Positions 42,545 to 51,505 of a DNA stretch of 64,000 nucleotides are shown one piece after another. Numbering within the stretch: the stretch's first letter is position 1; every line of letters starts with the position of its first letter. Source of the stretch: SKPT01 sp040905445. GTDB lineage: Bacteria; Planctomycetota; Phycisphaerae; Phycisphaerales; Phycisphaeraceae. The notes below the pieces were generated by a model, which saw only the letters and a program-made list of their open reading frames with translations, was not told where the DNA came from and did not search any database. Where the stretch lies: the NCBI GenBank assembly GCA_040905445.1, contig JBBDRN010000043.1:1-64000 (forward strand), given 5' to 3'. A program made the position numbers and the translations under genes.

Positions 42545-43528
42545 TTACGTCAACGCCTGGCGCAGCACATGCCGCAGGGCGTCGATGGCCGGGCGATCGG
42601 TGCGCGCCAGCGCGTAACGCGCGTGCTGCTGGCGACATCCCGAGGCCAGGGCGGCGAGGTGGCGGCTGATGCCGCGCGCGTACGCCCCGGCCACCTGGCG
42701 GGGGTCCGCGGCGTGGGTCCGCCCGGTCTCCGGGTCGCGCAGGCGGTGGGGCCCGGGCGGCAGGCGGGCGATGTCGAGCTCCGCCGGGCTGAGCACCTGC
42801 AACACGATCACCCCCCCACCACCTCCCCCGCCACCGGCTGGGCGGCCGCGCCCCGGCCCGCCGCGCCGGTGACGTGCGAACGCGTCGAGGCATGCGGCCG
42901 GGTCATCGAGGAGGTCGGAGACGACGGCGAGCACCGTGCCCGCCCGCAGACGGCCGGCCAACTCGCGCAGCGCCCGTGGCAGGTCGCCCGGGCCGGGTGG
43001 GTCGTCGGCCTGCTCGATGGCCCGGCAGAGGCGGTGGGCGTGGGGCCAGCCGGGGCCGGGCGGCAGGTGGTCGACGAGTCCATCACCCGCCAGCGCCAGC
43101 CCCGCTCGATCGCCCTGGCGCGCGGCGATCAGGACGAGGGCGGCCGCGAGCTCGCGGGCGTGGGTGAGTTTCGATTTCGGATTTCGGATTTCGGATTTCG
43201 GATGGGAGCGGGCGGGAGTGGCGGGGGTGGCGGGGGCGGGGTAGGCCATGGAGGCGGAGATGTCGAGCAGGACGAGGAGGGTGAGGTCCGACTCGCGGCG
43301 ATGACGGCGGAGGTAGAGGCGGTCGGTGCGGGCGTAGCGCTTCCAGTCGATGCCCGCCGCGTCGTCGCCGGGGCTGTAGGGGCGGTAGTCATGGAACTCG
43401 GCGCCGGGGCCGAGGTGGCGCGAGCGATGCTCGCCGGTGAGCAGGGTGTCGACGAGACGGTGGGCGGTGAGGGTGAGGCCGGCGAGGCCGTGGAGGCGGG
43501 GGAGGATTTCTGATTTCTGATTTCTCAT
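42545..43528 (-). CDS. DUF58 (von Willebrand A-like) protein with repeat insertion
   Basis: 327 aa from ATG 43528 (ATG 43561 also in frame). The family signature GAEFHDYRPYSPGDDAAGIDW is followed by KRYARTDRLYLRRHRRESDL and the MIDAS motif LDISASM. Directly after it, where relatives continue to the K.xxARELAAAL helix, about 25 extra residues (PAPATPATPARS then KSEIRNPKS) are inserted, encoded by GGTGGCGGG and ATTTCGG words at 43170-43242. LTHARELAAALVLIAARQGD then resumes the fold. DUF58 proteins often work with a MoxR ATPase, not seen here. Confidence 0.88.
   Translation of the reverse strand: MRNQKSEILPRLHGLAGLTLTAHRLVDTLLTGEHRSRHLGPGAEFHDYRPYSPGDDAAGIDWKRYARTDRLYLRRHRRESDLTLLVLLDISASMAYPAPATPATPARSHPKSEIRNPKSKLTHARELAAALVLIAARQGDRAGLALAGDGLVDHLPPGPGWPHAHRLCRAIEQADDPPGPGDLPRALRELAGRLRAGTVLAVVSDLLDDPAACLDAFARHRRGGPGRGRPAGGGGGGGGVIVLQVLSPAELDIARLPPGPHRLRDPETGRTHAADPRQVAGAYARGISRHLAALASGCRQQHARYALARTDRPAIDALRHVLRQALT
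43170..43242. repeat. ATTTCGG and GGTGGCGGG words inside the DUF58 gene
   Basis: Four tandem ATTTCGG units (43173-43200) adjoin GGAGTGGCGGGGGTGGCGGG. Both are read in frame within a conserved domain without breaking it. ATTTCGG words also occur at 53920-53944 (intergenic), 54823-54856 (flhG) and 61229-61256 (intergenic). Confidence 0.85.
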
Positions 43529-43693
43529 GGCTGATGATTGGGGGACGGGGCGGCGGGGCATGCGGGGATTTTAGGTTGCGTCCGAAAAGGAGTGCCTTGG
43601 TTTGAGCGGCGGGCAAGGCGCGTGCGCGCACCCGTGACAGCCCCGCGTCGGTCAAGGCCGACCGCTAACGGCGGCGTGGTTATGATCCCGCGC

Positions 43694-44473
43694 ATGATCG
43701 ATACGCACTGTCACCTGACATTTCCGCAACTGCATCGGCAGCTCGATGACGTGCTGGCGCGCGCGGCGGCGCGGGGCGTCGACGAGATGATCTGCGTCGG
43801 CACAAACGGCGGCGACGCCGTCGCGGCCGCGGCGCTGGCGGAGCGCTACGCCCACATCCACGCCACCGCCGGACTGCACCCGCTGTACGTCACGCCGGAG
43901 ACGGACCTGGACGCGGCGGGCGAGCTGCTGCGCTGGGCGGCGGCGCGGCGCGAGGTCGTGGCGTTTGGCGAGATGGGGCTCGACTACCACTACGACGAGC
44001 CGGCGCGCGAGCTTCAGCATGCCGCGTTCGCCCGTCAGCTCGAGGTGATCGCGGCGATGGACAGCGCGCGGCCGATCATCATCCACAACCGCAAGGCGAC
44101 GGATGACGTGCTGGCGATGATCGCCGAGGCCGGCCTTGCGGGTGAGCGCTTCGTGTTTCACTGTTTCACCGGCGATCGCGCAGAGGTCGAGCGCGTCCTC
44201 GCCGCCGGGGCGATGGTCAGCTTCACGGGGATCGTGACGTTCCCCAACGCGCGAGACGTGGCGGAGGCGTCGGACGCCGTGCCGATCGAGCGGCTGATGG
44301 TGGAGACGGATTCGCCGTTCCTGACGCCCGAGCCGAACCGGAAGGTGCGGCCGAACGAGCCGGCGTACGTCGTGGACGTGGCGCGGTTTCTGGCCGACCG
44401 CCGGGGGATGGCGTTCGAGGCGTTCGTCGAGGCGGTCGACGCGAACGCCCGGCGGTTCTTCTCGCTTGCTTGA
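43694..44473 (+). CDS. tatD: TatD-family metal-dependent hydrolase
   Basis: 259 aa (ATG 43682 would add four). TIM-barrel nuclease/hydrolase. Metal ligands and motifs: MIDTHCHLTFPQL, ATAGLHPLYV, AFGEMGLDYHYDEP (Glu), IIIHNRKATDDV, FHCFTGDRAEV and ETDSPFLTPEPNR. TatD proteins are Mg-dependent 3'-5' DNases involved in DNA repair and RNA quality control. Start is ambiguous; MIDTH is the conserved beginning. Confidence 0.95.
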   Translation: MIDTHCHLTFPQLHRQLDDVLARAAARGVDEMICVGTNGGDAVAAAALAERYAHIHATAGLHPLYVTPETDLDAAGELLRWAAARREVVAFGEMGLDYHYDEPARELQHAAFARQLEVIAAMDSARPIIIHNRKATDDVLAMIAEAGLAGERFVFHCFTGDRAEVERVLAAGAMVSFTGIVTFPNARDVAEASDAVPIERLMVETDSPFLTPEPNRKVRPNEPAYVVDVARFLADRRGMAFEAFVEAVDANARRFFSLA

Positions 44474-44490
44474 TCGCCGCGATGCCGGGA

Positions 44491-44707
44491 TAACCGCGAA
44501 GGCGCGAAGAAGGCGAAGAGGGCACGAAGGAAGGCGGAGAGGCGGGGGGCGGGCAGGGCCACAAAGACACAGAGGCGGAGGGGAGTGAAGCGGAGGACGG
44601 CCCCCGCCTCCTTCCTGCTTTGCCCTCTGCCTCCGGCCTCTGTGCCTCTGTGGTTTCTTGTCCCCCTCCCGCCTTCGTGCCCTCTTCGCTTCGCGCCTTC
44701 GCGGTTA
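44491..44707. repeat. Nested inverted word element
   Basis: An outer CGCGAAG array pair (left TAACCGCGAAGGCGCGAAG, right ending CGCGCCTTCGCGGTTA) encloses an inner CACAAAGACACAGAGG/CCTCTGTGCCTCTGTGG pair and a further AGGCGGAG/CTCTGCCT pair. The 217 bases would fold into one long imperfect hairpin filling the gap between tatD and purB. Confidence 0.85.
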
Positions 44708-44711
44708 ACCG

Positions 44712-46160
44712 TCACACGCTCAGCGCCGGCTCGTAGCCCATCACCTCGGCGTAGCGCTGGCGGATCGGCCCGGCGACCTCCTCGATGAAGGTGTCGACCT
44801 GCTGCGGGGCGCGGCCGATGAACTGCGCGGGTTCCGCGACGGCGTACACGTCCACTCCCGCAAACGCCGGGTCGGCCGCGAGGCGGTCGAGCAGGTCGTT
44901 GGGCTGCGCTTCTTCCTTGACGCGCTGGGCGGCGGCCTGGCTGTGCGTGCGGATCACCTCGTGCAGCGTCTGCCGATCCCCCCCCTGCTGCACCGCGGCC
45001 ATGAGGATGTTCTCCGTGGCCATGAAAGGCAGCTCGGCGCGAAGGTTGTTCTCGACGGTCTTCTCGTAGACGACCAGGCCCGAACTGACGTTGACGAGCA
45101 GGTCGAGCACGCCGTCGAGCGCGAGGAAGGGCTCGGGCAGCGTCAGCCGGCGGGCGCTCGAGTCGTCAAGCGTGCGCTCCATCCACTGCTCGGCGGCGGT
45201 GACGAAGGGGGTCTGTGTCATGCCGATGACGAAGCGGGACAGGCCGCAGATCCGCTCGCAGCGCATCGGGTTGCGCTTGTAGGCCATCGCCGACGAGCCG
45301 ATCTGGCTCTCCTCGAATGGCTCCTCGAGCTCCTTGCGCGACGCGAGCAGGCGCACGTCGGTGGCGAACTTCTGCGCGGCGGCGGCGGCGGCGGCGAGGC
45401 TGGCGGCGACCAGGCCGTCGACCACGCGCGGGTAGGTCTGTCCGGTGACGATGAATCGGCGGTCCGGGTCCCAGCCCATTTTTTCGGTGACGAGGCGATC
45501 GAGCTGCTCGACTTTCGCGTGCGACGCGGGCGTGTTGCCGCCGAAGAGGGCGAGGAAGGAGGCCTGCGTGCCGGTGGTGCCCTTGACGCCGCGGAAGCGG
45601 AGCGAATCGAGGCGATGCTCGAGCTCCTCGAGGGCGAGCGACAGGTCGTAGGCCCACAGCGCCGCCCGCTTGCCGACGGTTGTGGGCTGGGCGGGCTGGA
45701 GGTGGGTGAACGCAAGCGTGGGCAGGTGCTTGTGCCGGTCGGCGAACGTCGCGAGGCGGTCGATGGCGGTGGCGAGCTTCTGCGTCACGAGCTTGAGCGC
45801 GTCGCGGATCTGGATCAGCTCGGTGTTGCAGTTGACGAACTGGCTGGTCGCGCCGAGGTGGATGATGGGGCGGGCACCGGGCGCGGCGTCGCCCAGAGCG
45901 TGGACGTGGGCCATCACGTCGTGGCGCAGCTTCTTTTCGTAGTCGGCCGCCACCTCGTAGTCGATGTCCTGCTGGTGGTCGCGCAGGGCGGCAAGCTGCT
46001 CGTCGGTGATGGTCAGGCCCAGTTCCTGCTGCGCCTCGGCCAGCGCGAGCCAGAGCCGGCGCCAGGTGGTGAACTTGGTGCGCGGCGAGAAGATGCGCTG
46101 CATCTCGGGCGAGGCGTTGCGCTGGGCGAGCGGGGAGGTGTATCGCTGGTCGTCTTGCAT
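44712..46160 (-). CDS. purB: Adenylosuccinate lyase
   Basis: 482 aa, for two steps of purine synthesis (SAICAR and adenylosuccinate cleavage). Aspartase/fumarase fold. Visible are IIHLGATSQFVNCNTELIQ, AFTHLQPAQPTTVGKRAALWA (with catalytic His), FRGVKGTTGTQASFLALF and the signature GSSAMAYKRNPMRCERI, whose Ser/Lys lie on the flexible loop. ATG 46160 (MQDDQRYTSPL) begins at the family N-terminus. The open frame continues upstream without relation. Confidence 0.96.
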   Translation of the reverse strand: MQDDQRYTSPLAQRNASPEMQRIFSPRTKFTTWRRLWLALAEAQQELGLTITDEQLAALRDHQQDIDYEVAADYEKKLRHDVMAHVHALGDAAPGARPIIHLGATSQFVNCNTELIQIRDALKLVTQKLATAIDRLATFADRHKHLPTLAFTHLQPAQPTTVGKRAALWAYDLSLALEELEHRLDSLRFRGVKGTTGTQASFLALFGGNTPASHAKVEQLDRLVTEKMGWDPDRRFIVTGQTYPRVVDGLVAASLAAAAAAAQKFATDVRLLASRKELEEPFEESQIGSSAMAYKRNPMRCERICGLSRFVIGMTQTPFVTAAEQWMERTLDDSSARRLTLPEPFLALDGVLDLLVNVSSGLVVYEKTVENNLRAELPFMATENILMAAVQQGGDRQTLHEVIRTHSQAAAQRVKEEAQPNDLLDRLAADPAFAGVDVYAVAEPAQFIGRAPQQVDTFIEEVAGPIRQRYAEVMGYEPALSV

Positions 46161-46442
46161 GGGGCAGGTCCGGAGGCGGGGCGGCACGGTGAGGGGGTTG
46201 GTAGGCGGGTGGGTGTTGGCCTTGGCCGACGCGGGGGGGGGGGCGCGGACGGTGCATCGTACGCCCCGCGGCGCTCGCGCGCCCGCGGCGCCCGGAGCGG
46301 GGAAATTCAACCTACCAGGGCGACGGCTAACGGGCGGTGGCGCGCTTCGTGGCCCGCGTCTTGACCCTGCGCGTCGGGGGGGCCATATTACACCCTTGGC
46401 CCTTCTGGTTGGACGCGCAGGCTCGGAGGATCCGAGGCGGAG

Positions 46443-47063
46443 ATGGCACAGGACGCCGACGCTCAATTGCTGGATCGTGCCCGGGCCGGCGACCGCCAGG
46501 CGCTGGGGGCGCTGCTGACGCGTCATGAGCGGCGGCTGTACAACGTGATCCTGCGCATGGTCCGCCAGCGCGACGACGCGGCCGAGCTGACCCAGCAGGC
46601 GCTGACGAAGATCATCGAGCACCTGCCGAGCTTCCGCGGTGACGCGGCGGTGGGCACGTGGATGACGCGCATCGCCATGAACGAGGCCCTGGCGCACGTC
46701 AGGCGGGGGGCGCTGCGGCGGACGACGAGCCTGGATGCGCCGATCGGGGGCAACGGCGACGGGCGGCAGACGGCGGCGGGCGATTATCTGGTCGACAGGC
46801 GGGAACCGCCGCCGGCGCGGGGCATCGAAATGAAGGAGGAGCGCGAGCGGCTGGAGGCGGCGATTGCCGGGCTCGAGCCCGAGTTCCGCGCGGTGCTGGT
46901 GCTGCGGGATGTCGCCGGGATGGACTACGGGCAGATCGCGGCCGTGCTGGAGCTGGCGCTGGGGACGGTCAAGAGCCGGCTGTTCCGGGCGCGGCTGGCG
47001 CTGCGGGAGCAGTTGAGCGAGCAGACGAGCGGCGGGGAGATCGCCACGGATGAACACAGATGA
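46443..47063 (+). CDS. ECF sigma factor
   Basis: 206 aa. Region 2 is RHERRLYNVILRMVRQRDDAAELTQQALTKIIEHL; region 4 is LEPEFRAVLVLRDVAGMDYGQIAAVLELALGTVKSRLFRARLALRE, abbreviated from its full span, the canonical helix-turn-helix. It is followed 91 bases later by a membrane protein that is the likely anti-sigma factor. Its last residues (GEIATDEHR) and stop codon are encoded by a dispersed CACGGATGAACAC word (47044-47075), so the natural C-terminus has been altered by a repeat. Confidence 0.92.
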   Translation: MAQDADAQLLDRARAGDRQALGALLTRHERRLYNVILRMVRQRDDAAELTQQALTKIIEHLPSFRGDAAVGTWMTRIAMNEALAHVRRGALRRTTSLDAPIGGNGDGRQTAAGDYLVDRREPPPARGIEMKEERERLEAAIAGLEPEFRAVLVLRDVAGMDYGQIAAVLELALGTVKSRLFRARLALREQLSEQTSGGEIATDEHR

Positions 47064-47075
47064 GCACGGATGGGA
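47044..47075. repeat. CACGGATGAACACAGATG word array
   Basis: CACGGATGAACACAGATGAGC followed by ACGGATGG supplies the stop codon of the sigma factor. Related words occur in the flagellar block at 60304-60391 and 61661-61692. Confidence 0.75.
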
Positions 47076-47154
47076 GATGGGAAATGGCTGTCGATAGCAA
47101 CCGGCATCGGTGTTCCGTCTCCATCTGCGGCTCAAGTTCCGGGCGAGGTGTTTG

Positions 47155-48810
47155 ATGAGTGACCGGTATGACCATGAGCTGCTGCTGGCGTACATCGAGG
47201 GTGAGCTCGATGCGCAGCGGGCGCGGGCGCTGGAGGCGGAGCTGGCGGACGACGCGAAGCTGTGCGCGCTGATCGAGCAGTTGCGTGCGGATCGGCAGGC
47301 GGTGCGGGCGATGGGCGAGCAGGAACCGCCGGGCCCGCTGACGGAGGATGCGATCGCGCAACTCGAGCGGCGGATGCTGCTGGACGCGCCGCATCGCACG
47401 GCGCCGGCCGGGGCGCCCCTCGCGGCCGGAGGCGGGGGGGGTCGAACCGCGGGGGCCGGTCGACGGCTGCGACGCGTGCTCGTCTACAGCAGCGTCGCCG
47501 CGGCGGTCGGCATCAGCGCGCTGGTGGTCGCCATCACGCTCGTCGATCGCACCGCGCAGCACGAGGTGCAACGCTATGGCGAGATGGCGCAGCGCTACCG
47601 GCAGAGCAACGGCGGCGCGGCGGGCGACGCCGACGCGGCCCGCGAGGCCGACGGCGCGATCGCCGCCGCCCAGCCCGCCGACGCCACCCCGGCCAGCGAT
47701 GCCGATGCCAGCGCGCTCGCCGCCGCGGACGACACGCAGGCGGAGGCGCAGGTGCGCGCGGGGGGCGGTGTCGACACCGCGGCGAATCGCCTGGCGCGGG
47801 TGGAGGCGGTGGCGCGGGCGCTGGCGGAGGCGGACGAGACGGCTGCGGACGGGCGTTCGGGCGGGGGCGGGCGGACGGTTCGGCTGGATCGCGACCCGGA
47901 ATCGCCCGGCGTGGAGTGGTTTGGCCAGCGGAGCCCGGAACTGGCGGGGGAGGTCGGACCGCTCGGCGATGCCGACCCAGCCGCGCCGCAACGAGCACGA
48001 TTCGGGACGCCGAGGGCGGCAGGGGATGACGCGGTGGCCGGGGCGGGGGATGGCGACGACGGGCTGCCGCATGCGCTGGCGCCGCACGTGTTGACCCTGC
48101 CGAGCGCGCGGACCGCCGACGCGCGGCCCGCGCGGCTGAGCCGCGAGCGCGAGAGCGTCGAACTGCTCGCGGGCGAAGCGGACATGTTGATGCGGGACGC
48201 GGTCGAGGCGCGGGCGGACGCGGCGGGGACGGCGGGGACGGCGGGGGCGAATGTAACGATGGCGTGGCGGCTGGTCGTGGATGACGTCGAGCGCGTCGAG
48301 GGCGAGTTGATGCGCTGGGTGATGGGGCGCGGGCCGGCGGTGGCGCTGCTGCCCGGCATGCCGCGCCAGACGGAGCCGGTCGGCGAAGAGGCAACGCGCG
48401 GCGTGGGTGGGGACCTCGCCGACGTGGGGCAGGCGCTGATGCTGCGTGCCTCGGAGGCGGAGGCGGGGTCGAACCTGGCGCTCGACGTGGACGCGGCGGG
48501 GGTGGCGAGGGTGGCGGGGGCCGGCGGGCGGCGGGTCGTGGTGCTCGCGGGGCGCGAGCAGGTGCCGGGCCTGCTGGCACACCTTTACAGCCTGGGCGAC
48601 GTGACGCCGACGGCCGCGCCGATGGTCTGGGGGCTGGACCTGCACGTCGCGCCGCCGGCGGTCGAAGGACGGTCGAGGCCGATCGCGGATTGGTTTCGCT
48701 TGCACCTGCGCGGCGGACGGGGCGACGACGAACTGATGGTGGACGCGCCGGCCGAGGATGGGACGCGATGGCGCGTCGTGGTGGAGATCGTGGCGGGCGA
48801 GGGGCGGTAG
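47155..48810 (+). CDS. Membrane-anchored anti-sigma candidate
   Basis: 551 aa. It begins like zf-HC2 anti-sigma factors (HELLLAYIEGELDAQRARAL, KLCALIEQLRADRQAVRAMG) but the HxxxCxxC zinc triad is absent; only one Cys is in the region. One membrane helix is at residues about 105-130 (VLVYSSVAAAVGISALVVAI). The large C-terminal part is disordered, with GTAGTAGA and VARVAGAG stretches from GGCGGG words, then a partly ordered end. ATG 47155 follows GAGGTG. Adjacent to the ECF sigma gene, so it probably restrains that sigma. Confidence 0.78.
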   Translation: MSDRYDHELLLAYIEGELDAQRARALEAELADDAKLCALIEQLRADRQAVRAMGEQEPPGPLTEDAIAQLERRMLLDAPHRTAPAGAPLAAGGGGGRTAGAGRRLRRVLVYSSVAAAVGISALVVAITLVDRTAQHEVQRYGEMAQRYRQSNGGAAGDADAAREADGAIAAAQPADATPASDADASALAAADDTQAEAQVRAGGGVDTAANRLARVEAVARALAEADETAADGRSGGGGRTVRLDRDPESPGVEWFGQRSPELAGEVGPLGDADPAAPQRARFGTPRAAGDDAVAGAGDGDDGLPHALAPHVLTLPSARTADARPARLSRERESVELLAGEADMLMRDAVEARADAAGTAGTAGANVTMAWRLVVDDVERVEGELMRWVMGRGPAVALLPGMPRQTEPVGEEATRGVGGDLADVGQALMLRASEAEAGSNLALDVDAAGVARVAGAGGRRVVVLAGREQVPGLLAHLYSLGDVTPTAAPMVWGLDLHVAPPAVEGRSRPIADWFRLHLRGGRGDDELMVDAPAEDGTRWRVVVEIVAGEGR

Positions 48811-48860
48811 CCGCGGGCCCGGTGGGTTTCGCTTCGCTGCACCCATCTACGCGCCGCGCA

Positions 48861-51425
48861 TCACCGGCGGCGGAAGGTGCTCCAGTGGACGCGGCCGTCG
48901 CGTTCGATGGTGATCGTTGCCTTGCCGTCGCGCGGCGTGACAAGACGATCCGGCGCGCGCGGCATCGTGTCGAGCGCGTCGGCCCATGCGTCGCGGTTGA
49001 ACTGCCCGACCGACGAGGACTGCACAACGACCATCGGCTGGACGCGCGCGAGCAGCGCGACGGTGCGCGGCGTGTGCTCGCCATGGTGCGGCAGGGTCAT
49101 CACCTCGGCGGCGAGATCGGGGTGATCGGCCAGCAGGCGGTCGATCCCGTCGCGCTGGATGTCGCCGGTCATGAGAAGCGTGCGGTCGCCAGCGCGGACG
49201 CGGGCGACGAGGCCGGCGTCGTTGCGCCCGGGCGGCGGGTCGCGCGCGGGGGGCCAGAGCAGCTCGATCCGGGCGTCGCCGAGCGTCGTGCGATGGCCGC
49301 GCACCGCGTGCTCGACGGGAACGTCGGCGGCGTCGAGGATGTCGAGCAGCATGGCCACCGGCCCCACGGGCTCAGCGTCGGCGAGCCTGGTGAAGTGCGG
49401 CGGGACGACGACGCGGTCGACGCGGAGGGCGGCGACGATCGCGGGCACGCCGTTGTAGTGGTCGATGTCGGCGTGGGTGAGGTAGATGGCCTCCAGCCGC
49501 GTGACGCCGAGGCGGCGCAGGCCGGGGACGATCGTCCGCTGGCCGGCTTCGGGGAAGGAGTGTGACCCGGCGTCCCAGAGGATGTGGCGGTCGCCGCTGC
49601 TGATCAGGTGAGCGGCGCCGTGGCCGACGGCGAAGGTGCGCAGGAGGAGGACGGGGCGGGCGCGGGTGGCGCTGGCGAGCAGGTTCGGGCGGTCGTGGAC
49701 GAGCCCCCAGGCGGCCAGGGTGACGAGGCTGGCGGCGAGCGCGGCGCGGCGGCGGTGAAATCGCCCGGCGAAAAGGGCGCCGGCGAAGGCGACCGCGGCG
49801 CCGGCCCACAGCGGCGACGCCGGCCGGGCCAGCTCGATGCCCGCGCCCGGCCAGGCCGCGGCCGCCTCGACGAGCCAGAGGCTGGCGCCGGCCGCACCGT
49901 CGGCGAGCGGGGCGAGCGATGCGCCGAGGGGCGGGACGATGAGCCCGATCGCCATCTTGAGATACCCCACCGCCAGCAGCAGGACGAATGGAACGACGGA
50001 GGCGATGGAGAAGACGATGGCGTAAGGGTTGACCAGCTCGAAGTGACACGCAACCAGCGGCAGCGCGGTGACGCCGGCAACGAGGCTGACGGCCGTGACG
50101 TCGGCGGCGCGGCGGGGCAGCCAGGCGCGCCAGGGCAGCGGCGGCAACTCCTCGTGCGGATGGCGCGGCCAGAGCGCGTAGGAGACGCGGCGGGTGAAGA
50201 GGATGAGCATGGCAACGATAGCGAAGCTGAGCTGGAAGCCGGGCGAGGCGACGTCCGCGGGTCGCCAGAGCAGCACGCCGATCGCGGCGATGGCCAGCAG
50301 CGCGATGGCGGGCATGGCGCGGCCGGTGGCCCAGGCGATGCAGAACGCGGCGGCCATCATCGAGGCGCGCAGGATCGGGACGCGGCCGGGCAGGGCGAAG
50401 GCGTAGATGAGCAGGACGAGCAGGACGATGATGGCGCAGGCGCGCGGGGGCAGGCCCGTGAATCGCGCGGCGGTCCAGACGAGGCCGAGCAGGATGGCGA
50501 GGTGGGCGCCGCTGATGGCCATGAGGTGGGCGAGACCGGTGACGCGGAAGTGGTCGTAGGTGTTTCGGAAGGAGTCGCCGCGCTCACCGAGGATAAGGGC
50601 TTCGAGCAGTTCGACTCGCTCGCCGGGCGGCATGCCGGCGCGGAGGGCGTCGAGCATGGACTGACGGAGGGCGTAGCGGGCGTCGCGGAGGGCACTGGTG
50701 GGCAAGCCACCCGTGGCACCCGAGGCGGTGGCGGGGGTGGCGGAGAGATCGTGCCAGTGGCGGATGGTGGGGACGATGAGCTGACCGGGGATGCCGCGGT
50801 CGGCGAGGTGGGCGCGGTAGTCGAAGCTGCCGGGGTTGCCCGGGCGGGCGACGGGTTGGAGCCAGCCGGCGGCGCGGATGCGCTGGCCCTGGGTCAGGCG
50901 ATGCTCGTGCTGGTTGATGCGGACGCTGAGTGCGCCGCTGGCGGGGCGCGGCTGGCCGGCGAGGGTGACGGTGTCGACGTCGATCTCGAAGAGCGTGGCG
51001 TCGGGGCGGTAACTGAAGCGGGCCAGGCCCGCCTCGTCGCGCGGCGGGTGCGACAGCTCGCTGCGCACCGTGCCAGTGACCTCGGCGAGTTGGCGCTCGT
51101 CGGTGACGTAATGGGCGATGTGGTCGTGGCGGACATGCTCGACGCTGAGGACGTGGTACGCCCCCGCCAGAGCGACGACGGCCAGGAGTGTCAGGCGGCC
51201 GGCGGTGGCGGCGCGGCGACGGCGCGAACCGGTGACGAGCGCAGCCAGGATGAAGGCGGCGGCGATGGCGAGCCAGAGGGGCGCGGAGGGAATCGCGCGG
51301 CCGAGCGTCAGGCCGACGATCGTTGCGAGCGCGCAGGCGACGTAGGGGCGGGCGATGCGCCAGGACTGGGCGTACGGCACAACATCCCCGGGTACGCCCG
51401 GATCGTCGGGTCGAGCCGGGGGCAT
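48861..51425 (-). CDS. comEC: ComEC/Rec2 DNA-uptake channel
   Basis: 854 aa, full three-part architecture: DUF4131 N-terminus with membrane helices (RIARPYVACALATIVGLTLG), competence domain (ALILGERGDSFRNTYDHFRVTGLAHLMAISGAHLA), and a C-terminal metallo-beta-lactamase-like domain with LTHADIDHYNGVPA, TGDIQRDGIDRLL and LPHHGEHTPRTV. The last domain in ComEC is a candidate nuclease. An insert (LSATPATASGATGGLPTSAL) is encoded by palindromic and GGTGGCGGG words at 50691-50745. comEA and other competence genes are not nearby. Confidence 0.93.
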   Translation of the reverse strand: MPPARPDDPGVPGDVVPYAQSWRIARPYVACALATIVGLTLGRAIPSAPLWLAIAAAFILAALVTGSRRRRAATAGRLTLLAVVALAGAYHVLSVEHVRHDHIAHYVTDERQLAEVTGTVRSELSHPPRDEAGLARFSYRPDATLFEIDVDTVTLAGQPRPASGALSVRINQHEHRLTQGQRIRAAGWLQPVARPGNPGSFDYRAHLADRGIPGQLIVPTIRHWHDLSATPATASGATGGLPTSALRDARYALRQSMLDALRAGMPPGERVELLEALILGERGDSFRNTYDHFRVTGLAHLMAISGAHLAILLGLVWTAARFTGLPPRACAIIVLLVLLIYAFALPGRVPILRASMMAAAFCIAWATGRAMPAIALLAIAAIGVLLWRPADVASPGFQLSFAIVAMLILFTRRVSYALWPRHPHEELPPLPWRAWLPRRAADVTAVSLVAGVTALPLVACHFELVNPYAIVFSIASVVPFVLLLAVGYLKMAIGLIVPPLGASLAPLADGAAGASLWLVEAAAAWPGAGIELARPASPLWAGAAVAFAGALFAGRFHRRRAALAASLVTLAAWGLVHDRPNLLASATRARPVLLLRTFAVGHGAAHLISSGDRHILWDAGSHSFPEAGQRTIVPGLRRLGVTRLEAIYLTHADIDHYNGVPAIVAALRVDRVVVPPHFTRLADAEPVGPVAMLLDILDAADVPVEHAVRGHRTTLGDARIELLWPPARDPPPGRNDAGLVARVRAGDRTLLMTGDIQRDGIDRLLADHPDLAAEVMTLPHHGEHTPRTVALLARVQPMVVVQSSSVGQFNRDAWADALDTMPRAPDRLVTPRDGKATITIERDGRVHWSTFRRR
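50691..50745. repeat. GGTGCCAC and GGTGGCGGG words inside comEC
   Basis: A GGTGCCAC-type word (as at 4308) adjoins two GGTGGCGGG units. In frame these encode a Ser/Ala/Thr/Gly-rich link between the OB-like domain and the competence domain. Confidence 0.65.
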
Positions 51426-51440
51426 GGGGGGATTGTAATG

Positions 51441-51475
51441 GGGAATTCAAAATTCAGAATTCAAAATTCAGAATG
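51441..51475. repeat. AATTCAAA/AATTCAGA word array
   Basis: Three tandem units (AATTCAAAATTCAGAATTC) lie just upstream of the comEC start, between it and the stop of the next gene. Confidence 0.7.
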
Positions 51476-51505
51476 CGGGGAAATGGTGAGCAGCGCGCGC
51501 CGACG

